14,693 nt of DNA from Methanobacteriota archaeon (GTDB taxonomy: Archaea > Thermoplasmatota > Thermoplasmata > RBG-16-68-12): assembly GCA_005879015.1 (NCBI GenBank), contig VBMC01000114.1:1-14693 (forward strand), read 5' to 3'. The translations under genes and the position numbers were made by a program. The notes below the pieces were generated by a model that saw nothing but the letters and a program-made list of their open reading frames with translations, was not told the DNA's origin and did no database searches. Position 1 is the first letter of the stretch. Every line of letters begins with the position of its first letter. Positions 7,465 to 13,725 of this stretch are shown here, piece by piece.

Positions 7465-7626
7465 ATGTTTGACCTTGTTCGCGGGAATCTCTCCTGGCCC
7501 ACTTCGGCCTAAGCCCGCGCCCGGGCCGCGGGTCCATGAAATCCCGTCTACTTATCTCGTCTTGGCAATCGCGAAGTGGAAAACCTTCTTATTCCGCGCG
7601 GTACATGGTCTGCGTGGATTCGTTCT

Positions 7627-8772
7627 ATGCGAGAGGCCGTGATCGTCGGGGCCGTACGCACGCCTATCGGGAAGCGGAGCGGGGCCTTGAAAGACTGGAG
7701 GCCGGACGACTTGGCCGCCTTCGCACTGAGGGCGCTCGTCGACCGCGCGGGGATCGAGCCCAAGTTGGTCGAGGACGTCGTCCTCGGTTGCGTGACCCAG
7801 GTCGACGAGCAGGGCTTGAACATCGGGCGCCTCGCGCCCTTGATCGCCGGATTCCCGGAGTCCGTCCCGGGCACGAGCGTGAACCGGATGTGCGCCTCGG
7901 GACTGCAGGCCTTCAACTTCGCCTCCATGGAGGTCATGACCGGCCAGGCCGACGTCGTGATCGCGGGCGGGGTCGAGTCGATGTCTCGCGTGCCCCTCGG
8001 ATCCGATGCAGCGGCGCTGAGCCCCAAACTCCTGGAGAAGTACGAGATCGTCCAGCAGGGCATCTCGGCCGACTTGGTGGCCGACAAGTATCACGTCACC
8101 CGGGAACAGATGGACGAGTTCTCTCTGTGGTCCCACCGAAAGGCGATCCGGGCGATCGACGAAGGTCGATTCAAACGGGAGATCGAGCCGGTCCCGGTGT
8201 TCGACGAGAACGGCCAGAAACGGTTGTTCGACACGGACGAGCATCCCCGGCGGAACACGTCTTTGGAGAAGCTCGCCTCGCTGCCGCCGGCCTTCAAGCC
8301 CGACGGAAGGATTACGGCGGGCAATTCGAGCGGCATCAACGACGGGGCGTGCGGCATCCTCGTGACGAACCCGGAGACCGCGAAGAACCTCGAGCTCGAG
8401 CCGCGCGCTCGGGTCGTGTCGACCGGGGTCGTCGGCACGAACCCGACGATTATGCTCGACGGCACGATCCCGGCCATCCGGAAGGCGCTCGGACGGGCCG
8501 ATTTGCGTGCTGACGACATCGACCTGTGGGAAGTCAACGAAGCCTTTGCCTCGGTGCCGATTGCGACCCGCGAAACAATAGGATTCGAGGACTCGAAGCT
8601 CAACGTGAATGGCGGAGCAATCGGCCTGGGCCATCCGCTGGGTATGAGCGGCGCGCGTCTGATCACCACGATGCTGCACGAGATGGAACGCCAGGACCTT
8701 CACCGCGGCCTGGCCACGTTGTGCATCGGATTCGGAATGGGTGTCGCGACGATCATCGAACGCCCGATCTAG
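7627..8772 (+). CDS. thiolase (acetyl-CoA C-acyltransferase family)
   Basis: This 381-residue thiolase cleaves 3-ketoacyl-CoA with CoA to acetyl-CoA and a shortened acyl-CoA, or condenses two acetyl-CoA. All catalytic elements are present: the nucleophile C89 in NRMCASG, NEAF at 304-307, H336 in GLGHPLG, and the second cysteine C366 in CIGFGMG. The start MREAVIVGAVRTPIG at 7627 is typical for the family; the in-frame ATG at 7576 would add 17 atypical residues. A weak A/T box (TTCTTATT, 7586-7593) lies about 37 bases ahead. It is divergent from the phosphoesterase gene. It supplies the last step after the dehydrogenase-hydratase about 2.4 kb upstream. Whether it is degradative or biosynthetic is not decidable here, although the QVDEQGLNIGR stretch (58-68) is like many archaeal and beta-oxidation thiolases. 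Confidence 0.95.
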   Translation: MREAVIVGAVRTPIGKRSGALKDWRPDDLAAFALRALVDRAGIEPKLVEDVVLGCVTQVDEQGLNIGRLAPLIAGFPESVPGTSVNRMCASGLQAFNFASMEVMTGQADVVIAGGVESMSRVPLGSDAAALSPKLLEKYEIVQQGISADLVADKYHVTREQMDEFSLWSHRKAIRAIDEGRFKREIEPVPVFDENGQKRLFDTDEHPRRNTSLEKLASLPPAFKPDGRITAGNSSGINDGACGILVTNPETAKNLELEPRARVVSTGVVGTNPTIMLDGTIPAIRKALGRADLRADDIDLWEVNEAFASVPIATRETIGFEDSKLNVNGGAIGLGHPLGMSGARLITTMLHEMERQDLHRGLATLCIGFGMGVATIIERPI

Positions 8773-8838
8773 GGTCGAGGCCATCTTCCCGCGGGCGGCG
8801 TCTTCTCGGTTCCAAAAGCGAACATTCTGAACGACAAC

Positions 8839-8844
8839 TATATG
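8839..8844 (+). promoter_or_regulatory. TATA box of the membrane protein / Roadblock operon
   Basis: TATATG, within ACAACTATATGGG, lies in the 119-base gap after the thiolase gene. The predicted transcription start about 26 bases downstream gives a leader of roughly 25 bases containing GGTG at 8881-8884, a plausible ribosome site seven bases before the ATG at 8892. Confidence 0.5.
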
Positions 8845-8891
8845 GGACGAAAGCCAAGATTTGACCGTGCCGCGGGCCTCGGTGGACCTCG

Positions 8892-9239
8892 ATGGACCTG
8901 TATCAATTGATTCTGCTCGCCCTGTTCGAGGGAATCGTGGGCGGAGTCGCTGTGATCCTGAGTCTCACCTACGTCTCCTTCGTGCGCATGGAGAAAAACG
9001 TCCGGCGGGCTCGGATGTTCATCATGGCCGATCGAATCCAGCGGTTCCTCGGCGCTTTCACGGTCGGATTCGTCGTCTTGGCCCTCACCTTCGCCCTCTC
9101 AACCTTTGGATCGATCCTTCCCTCGGTGGTCTTCGCGGGTGCGTTCTTCTTCTTCCTTGGCCCTTCGTTCGGGAGAAAGCCCGTGGCGTCGATGCCGGAC
9201 ATCGGCTCTGCAGAGGAAGATCCCGATGCATCGCGCTGA
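8892..9239 (+). CDS. small membrane protein coupled to a Roadblock protein
   Basis: This 115-residue protein has hydrophobic helices at about 5-30, 52-70 and 74-92, a basic loop between the first two (MEKNVRRARMFIMADRIQR) and an acidic C-terminal tail (SAEEDPDASR). I do not recognise the family. Its last 14 bases overlap the start of the downstream Roadblock gene, so the two are very likely co-transcribed and translationally coupled. The start ATG has a GGTG site and a TATA box at suitable distances. By context it may be the membrane partner of the Roadblock protein, but nothing in the sequence itself shows that. Confidence 0.75.
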   Translation: MDLYQLILLALFEGIVGGVAVILSLTYVSFVRMEKNVRRARMFIMADRIQRFLGAFTVGFVVLALTFALSTFGSILPSVVFAGAFFFFLGPSFGRKPVASMPDIGSAEEDPDASR

Positions 9240-10053
9240 TCTGCACCTGGAGGGGAGGGCCGCGAGCCGGGCGGGGTTGGAAGGGATCGAGGCCCAGCTC
9301 GACGGGGTCCTCGGGCAGCTCCGACGGAACGTCCGCGGTGTTCGTGGATCGGTCGTGGCCGATTCGAACGGCCTCACGATCGCGAGCGACATCCGTAGCG
9401 GGGTGGGCCCCGCGACCCTCGCGGCGATGAGCACCTTAATCGCTCAATCCGCCGGCAGCGTCTTCGAGAACATCGGGATGCCCGGCCCGAATTTGATCAT
9501 CATGGAAGGTCCCGAGTCGAATGTCGTGGTGATGCACATTCCCATCGCCGACGTGACGCTACTTACCCTCATGGACAAGGCGACCAACATCGGCGTCTTG
9601 AAGATCGAGATGGGGAAGGCCACCCAGGGAATCGCGACGGCCCTCGGCTTCGGGACGAGTCACAAGGCCGCGATGTCCGAGCTGTTCATCATGACGAAAG
9701 GCGGACTCCTGATCCGTCACTACTCGGATAGCCTTCGCACGGATCTCGACCGGGACGCCCTGAGCGGGATGCTCGTCGCAGTCCAGCAGTTTGTGCAGCA
9801 GACCTTGGCGTCGAAATCGGGGGCGCTCAACCAACTCAAATACGGAGCGCATAGCATCTTCTTCTTCCGAGGCAACTTCACGGTCGCTGCGGCCGTCGCG
9901 GAGGAAGGCGACGTGGAGACCTTGCAATATCAGGTGTTGGATGCGCTGCAGGACTTCGAGGACCGATACGCTTCCACCCTAGAATCATGGAACGGCGATG
10001 TCGCCGCATTCCCCGGCTTGGACGACATCTTCGAGAAGGTCATCAAGGGTTAG
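9226..10053 (+). CDS. Roadblock/LC7 domain protein with a second, related C-terminal domain
   Basis: This is a 275-residue cytosolic protein. Residues about 18-135 form a Roadblock/LC7 domain (RGSVVADSNGLTIASD near 40-55, then alternating helix and strand: NLIIMEGPESNVVVMHI, LLTLMDKATNIGVLKIEM). Roadblock proteins are scaffolds and regulators of small GTPases. A linker is followed by a second alpha/beta domain at about 151-275 (ELFIMTKGGLLIRHYS, ALSGMLVAVQQFVQQTL, LNQLKYGAHSIFFFRG, LQDFEDRYASTLESWNGD). I have the impression of the same module in other archaeal signalling proteins, but I cannot confirm this here. I chose the ATG at 9226 because AGAGGAAGA (9212-9220) is a good ribosome site and the reading overlaps the upstream gene by 14 bases. 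No partner GTPase is encoded next to it. Confidence 0.85.
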   Translation: MHRADLHLEGRAASRAGLEGIEAQLDGVLGQLRRNVRGVRGSVVADSNGLTIASDIRSGVGPATLAAMSTLIAQSAGSVFENIGMPGPNLIIMEGPESNVVVMHIPIADVTLLTLMDKATNIGVLKIEMGKATQGIATALGFGTSHKAAMSELFIMTKGGLLIRHYSDSLRTDLDRDALSGMLVAVQQFVQQTLASKSGALNQLKYGAHSIFFFRGNFTVAAAVAEEGDVETLQYQVLDALQDFEDRYASTLESWNGDVAAFPGLDDIFEKVIKG

Positions 10054-10058
10054 GGCGG

Positions 10059-10086
10059 CGCCCAGGCCTACCAAGGACCCTGGGCG
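10059..10086. terminator. GC-rich hairpin in a convergent gap
   Basis: CGCCCAGG (10059-10066) pairs perfectly with CCTGGGCG (10079-10086), and CCT/AGG (10067-10069 with 10074-10076) can extend the stem. It begins six bases after the stop of the Roadblock gene and lies in the 134-base gap before the end of the convergent von Willebrand A gene. It may protect or define 3' ends on either strand. Archaeal termination usually uses T tracts, and none follows, so the function is inferred from position only. Confidence 0.45.
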
Positions 10087-10187
10087 TCTCCCGCCGATGA
10101 GCACTGCATTTTGGTTCCCCGCCATACCTCTCGCGGCGGAGGACCACCTCTTGCGAAATCTCGATTTCATTCGCGATCGGATGCTGG

Positions 10188-12002
10188 TTACGATCCAAAG
10201 GTGATCTCGATATAGCGGCAGTCGACCACGAGTGTGTCGACGGCTCGAATCGTGATGACGGCAACGCCTCCGACCACACCTGTCGTCACGCCCGCTCCGA
10301 CCGCTCGGAACGTCTCATTGAACCAGACCGACCAGGCTGCCGCGTTCGGCGACGTCACGCGGAATGTGACCCCGGAATACCAGTTCAGCCACTGTCCGAG
10401 GCGGCAGCCATTGACGCGGACGTTGTCCTTCGTCTGGAACGCGAGCCAGCCCTGGATGTCGCCGTTCGTGGTTTCATTATCGATGACGCCTGGTATTCCG
10501 GGGGTGCCCACGAGGATGGACAGCTGACCCTGGGCCTTGTCTGCGTTGAACTTGGCATTCACAAAATTCCGGATGGTCCAGTTGTTCTGGGCCCACTGGG
10601 CATAGTTGGCCGCCTTGACCAGGTAGGGGCTCACCGCGTTGATGGCGTTTGGTACTTTCGCGGCACCCTGGGTGGCCCAATACTCGAAATCCTGACGCCC
10701 CGACGTGATCAACGTGCTCGTCTGGTCCAGCGGGGCCTTCTGGATGGTCTGCGTGATCAGGTCGCGACCGATGACTCGGCCTTGGACCGTTTCGAACCCG
10801 GTGCCCGTCGCCGTTTGCGACTGGCCTACGAGCGTGGCCAACGTGGCGGACAAGGCCAATCCGTCACCCGTCTCCCGGTAGTCCAAAGGCATCCCCCGCC
10901 ACAGGGTGCTGCTCTTGTCCTGCTGGACGTTGATCGCGCCCGCTTCCATGAGCATGGTTTGCGCCGGATACCGCGTGGCTCCGAGGTGCAGTTGGAGGGT
11001 TCCGAACGAGGCCTCCTGGGTCGACTGCAGGCCGCAGACGAAGGCGCTCAGGTAGCGCCGGCTGATCTCATAGTACACCCAACGGATGTCGTTCGCCGTC
11101 ACCGCGTGGTAGTAGGTTCCTCCCGTGTTTGCCGCGACGGTTTTCATGAGGGGCTCGTTGAGGTCTGCTCCCAAGCCAATCATGTAGATCGTGACGCCCA
11201 ATGCCTTGGCTCTCAAGGATTGGGCGATCGCCAGTGCGTCCCCGTCGGACCCATTCGGGCAACACGTGTTCTGTCCGTCCGTCAAGACGATCAGGTTCCA
11301 CGCGTGGGCCGGAATGCCATGCGCGACGAATTCATCGTTCGCAATCTTGATGGCGGCTCCCCAATTCGTGCTCCCCGCAGAGTCGATCGTGGTCAGGTCC
11401 GCCTGGGGACTGATGTACATCAGTTCTCCGTTGGGGGGATAATTGAGGAAGTGTGCCGGCCCGCCGATGTTCGCGCGGGTGAAGAAGGCGTTGTCGTCGA
11501 AATCGATGCTCGCGACCCGGTCCGGCGGGATCAGATTCCTCATGTACTCCTGAGCGGAAGAAATCCGAAGGTTACTCGGATCGTTCCAGGTCATCGAGCC
11601 CGAGCTGTCGATGGCCAGGACGACGTCCTGGTCGACGTGGGTGACCGTGGCTTGGAACAGCTTCGGGACGTACTTGAAGGAGATTTGAATGGAGGTGGTG
11701 TTGGCCGGGTCGAAACGCAGATTGCCTTGCCGGGCCGTGGAGAAGGGCGAGACCGCGTCCGTTCCGAGCGGGACCGGGATCGAAAACTGGGAGCCGGGGA
11801 CGACGGCGAGCTGCTCCGCGAGGCGGAGGCGTTCGAACGAGTCGATCGCCGCCCGGGAGGTGGCCCATTCCGCGCTGTACTCTTGCGCGGGAAGGACGGC
11901 GACCACGGTGAGCTGAAGGAACATGAGGACGACGAGGAGCGTGAACATCGTGGCGACCGTGGAGGCGACGCCTTCAGTATCGTTGCGTAAGGGAAGGGGC
12001 AT
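10188..12002 (-). CDS. membrane-anchored von Willebrand factor A domain protein with pilin-like N-terminus
   Basis: This 604-residue protein is probably displayed outside the cell. Its N-terminus is short and charged (MPLPLRNDTEG), followed by one hydrophobic segment at about 12-37, like archaeal pilin-type or single-pass anchored proteins. The von Willebrand A domain spans about 124-320 with a complete metal-ion adhesion site: D132-S134-S136 in DSSGS, T212 in GSTNWG, and D242 in LTDGQ. The remaining 280 residues are Thr, Ala, Gln and Gly-rich, with many aromatic residues and predicted beta strands, and no recognised domain. Cysteines are sparse (CC in the domain, two near the C-terminus), so disulfides are possible. 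A minus-strand TTTTAAT (12034-12040) lies about 35 bases before the ATG. It stands alone on its strand. An adhesion or pseudopilus-tip role is plausible but unproven. Confidence 0.85.
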   Translation of the reverse strand: MPLPLRNDTEGVASTVATMFTLLVVLMFLQLTVVAVLPAQEYSAEWATSRAAIDSFERLRLAEQLAVVPGSQFSIPVPLGTDAVSPFSTARQGNLRFDPANTTSIQISFKYVPKLFQATVTHVDQDVVLAIDSSGSMTWNDPSNLRISSAQEYMRNLIPPDRVASIDFDDNAFFTRANIGGPAHFLNYPPNGELMYISPQADLTTIDSAGSTNWGAAIKIANDEFVAHGIPAHAWNLIVLTDGQNTCCPNGSDGDALAIAQSLRAKALGVTIYMIGLGADLNEPLMKTVAANTGGTYYHAVTANDIRWVYYEISRRYLSAFVCGLQSTQEASFGTLQLHLGATRYPAQTMLMEAGAINVQQDKSSTLWRGMPLDYRETGDGLALSATLATLVGQSQTATGTGFETVQGRVIGRDLITQTIQKAPLDQTSTLITSGRQDFEYWATQGAAKVPNAINAVSPYLVKAANYAQWAQNNWTIRNFVNAKFNADKAQGQLSILVGTPGIPGVIDNETTNGDIQGWLAFQTKDNVRVNGCRLGQWLNWYSGVTFRVTSPNAAAWSVWFNETFRAVGAGVTTGVVGGVAVITIRAVDTLVVDCRYIEITFGS

Positions 12003-12033
12003 GGAGGATTATGCAGGACTCGTCCCCGCGCTC

Positions 12034-12040
12034 ATTAAAA
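12034..12040 (-). promoter_or_regulatory. TATA-like box of the von Willebrand A gene
   Basis: The minus-strand TTTTAAT is centred about 35 bases before the ATG at 12002. No Shine-Dalgarno sequence precedes that ATG (the bases just upstream read AATCCTCC), so a very short leader of about ten bases is the likely arrangement. Confidence 0.5.
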
Positions 12041-12222
12041 CGTTTCCGTCCGAAAATCATTCGTGATTGGGAAGTTTCGGGGAACGATCTTGACGGAATT
12101 CCGTCGCGGGGCGAAGCGTTCCGTCGACACGGATTCGCGGCCCTGCCAATGCCGGAAGCTCGGGCGCTCCTCGCGCGTCTGAGTCGGCAAGCTTTTCAAC
12201 GCGGCCCTGTCTCGCGGCCAGC

Positions 12223-13152
12223 GTGTTCCGTCCGTGGCGGAGCTTCCCGACGATGGTCGCGAGCGGCCTCGTGGTCGGCTTTGCGACCGGCGGATTTCCG
12301 TCGTACTCGAGGGAAATCTCCCAGCTCGCGCTCGCCCCCCGGATGACGTTCGCGATGACGGAGATCTCGTTCGCAAACATCTCCGCTCATACCGAGTCCC
12401 GCCGGTTCGTGGTTTCTCTTGGCGCGAGTTATGGGGCCCTCAGCGGCTTACTTCTGATCTTCGCCTTCTTGAGCACGGACCCCGGGATTCACGACGGCTG
12501 GGTCCTCATGGCGTCCGTCCCGCCCGCGATCGCGGTCGTGCCGATCACCTCGTACTTGCGAGGCGACACGAGGCGGACCGTCGTCTCCCTCGCGATCCTG
12601 TATCTGATCGGCCTCCTCCTCGTCCCCGTCATCACCTTGGCCTTCACCCACCAAACGGTCCCATTGAACGACCTCGTGTTGCAGACGATCCTCTTGATCG
12701 GTCTTCCGATGCTCGCGTCACGTCCGCTGAGGCGCTGGCGGAAGATTGCGGACCTCAGGACCAGCGGCGTGAGCATCTCCTTCTTTTTTCTCGTCATCGC
12801 GATCGCGGGTTCCACTCGCGGCCCCCTTCTCGCGCGGCCGGAACTCCTCCTCCCGCTCGGGCTTTTCTCCGTGCTCCGGACATTCGGCATCGGGGTCCTC
12901 GTCGTTGCACTCGGCCGAACGCTCCGCCTGCCGCGGGACGATCAGGTCGCTCTGACGGTCTTCGCGTCGTTCAAGAATCTCGGCCTTACCGTGGTCCTTG
13001 CGTTCGCGGTCTTCGGCCCCATCTCCACGCTCCCCTCCATCGTGTCCCTAGTCTGTGAAATCCTGTGGCTCGCCTCCCTTCCTCTCGTGTTCCGAAGGGG
13101 TCAGAACGGAACGTCGACGTTGGACAGCCGGCGTGAGACGACCCTCAGGTGA
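12223..13152 (+). CDS. bile acid:sodium symporter (BASS) family-like transporter
   Basis: This is a 309-residue polytopic membrane protein with about eight to ten hydrophobic helices and short loops, matching the size of BASS-type organic anion transporters. Recognisable family features are MTFAMTEISF (41-50) in the first repeat, SVPPAIAVVPITSYLRGD (98-115), a crossover-like segment, and FASFKNLGLT (247-256) followed by FGPISTLPSIVSLVCE (264-279), the counterpart in the second repeat. The likely start is GTG at 12223, 28 bases after a weak A/T box (CTTTTCA, 12192-12198); ATG at 12253 is an alternative that would shorten the first helix region. The substrate cannot be predicted from sequence. 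The gene is divergent from the von Willebrand A gene across 220 bases with no other visible gene. Its last eight bases overlap the end of the convergent small CxxxC gene. Confidence 0.75.
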   Translation: MFRPWRSFPTMVASGLVVGFATGGFPSYSREISQLALAPRMTFAMTEISFANISAHTESRRFVVSLGASYGALSGLLLIFAFLSTDPGIHDGWVLMASVPPAIAVVPITSYLRGDTRRTVVSLAILYLIGLLLVPVITLAFTHQTVPLNDLVLQTILLIGLPMLASRPLRRWRKIADLRTSGVSISFFFLVIAIAGSTRGPLLARPELLLPLGLFSVLRTFGIGVLVVALGRTLRLPRDDQVALTVFASFKNLGLTVVLAFAVFGPISTLPSIVSLVCEILWLASLPLVFRRGQNGTSTLDSRRETTLR

Positions 13153-13537
13153 GCGACTCGTGAGGCATGAGCGCCCGATCCACGGCTTGCTTCACGGGGT
13201 CGTAGTCGTCCGAATTTCGAAACACTTCGCGACCGTCGACAATTACCGCGAACCCCTTCCCGACTCGGTGCCGGATGCCGAGCCATGTGCCGCGCGGTGA
13301 GTCGAGGCCCACGACCTCGATCCGAATCCGAGGACCGTAATCCCGGAGAAGCCGCTCCGCCAGGTGATGGGCGCGGTCCGCGTTCTCCCGGACGAACTCG
13401 GGAGTCTCGCGCCATTCCTCTTCCTTCAGCGTCTCCACGCTCTTATTCGTGAAGGGCTGGGCGCACGCGGGTCCGCACGGTTTCAAGATCGCCGGGAGCA
13501 GGCCGAGGAGTTGGATGCGAGGGGGCCGGGACAACAC
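13145..13537 (-). CDS. small CxxxC protein, possible thioredoxin-like fold
   Basis: This protein has about 130 residues if it starts at GTG 13537; TTG at 13534 is an alternative and no good ATG exists nearby. CGPAC (21-25) gives a two-cysteine CxxxC pair at the end of a short hydrophobic stretch (IQLLGLLPAILKP, 8-20). Next comes an acidic and basic helix region (VETLKEEEWRETPEF). The C-terminal half (IRIEVVGLDSP, then GKGFAVIVDGREVFRN) alternates strands and resembles the second half of thioredoxin or glutaredoxin folds, ending in a helix. The usual CxxC is not present. I do not recognise a named family. It is convergent with the transporter gene (8-base overlap) and divergent from the CstA gene. 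A redox or metal role is a guess. Confidence 0.6.
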   Translation of the reverse strand: MLSRPPRIQLLGLLPAILKPCGPACAQPFTNKSVETLKEEEWRETPEFVRENADRAHHLAERLLRDYGPRIRIEVVGLDSPRGTWLGIRHRVGKGFAVIVDGREVFRNSDDYDPVKQAVDRALMPHESLT

Positions 13538-13657
13538 GACAGGAGTAGCACCGTGCCCCGGTAAGTTCCTTCCGCACGATGGCCACCGCTCGGGGTGGGC
13601 CGGGAGCTCGGGAGGCCTCGGACGGACCTCGGCATTGGTCCGCCCGTAAACGTGATG

Positions 13658-13718
13658 TTTAAGCGGCCAGGACCGCATACCTATGATAGCCCGTCGCACG
13701 GGCCTGGGTCGTGGGAGG
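13658..13718 (+). promoter_or_regulatory. promoter and ribosome binding site of the cstA-like gene
   Basis: TTTAAG at 13658-13663 is a good archaeal TATA match and predicts transcription from about 13685. GGAGG at 13714-13718 is a clear Shine-Dalgarno site seven bases before the ATG at 13726. This is the only gene here with both a strong box and a clear leader of about 40 bases, so its expression may be controlled at translation. Confidence 0.55.
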
Positions 13719-13725
13719 AACTCGG

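Noticed and set aside
7536..8784. Long open frames antisense or offset to the thiolase gene
   Set aside because: The thiolase frame carries all catalytic motifs; the others are Arg-rich shadows caused by high GC content.
8884..8899. Tandem GGACCTCGATGGACCT around the start at 8892
   Set aside because: Only a six-base direct repeat with no arms able to pair; probably chance.
10098..10204. A 35-codon ORF in the convergent gap (starts MSTAFWFPAIPL)
   Set aside because: It is short, overlaps the end of the von Willebrand A gene, has no clear ribosome site or promoter, and cannot be told from chance.
10782..11990. Plus-strand frame of 402 codons opposite the von Willebrand A gene
   Set aside because: It is Arg/Asp/Gly-biased antisense sequence, while the minus frame has a complete metal-binding site.
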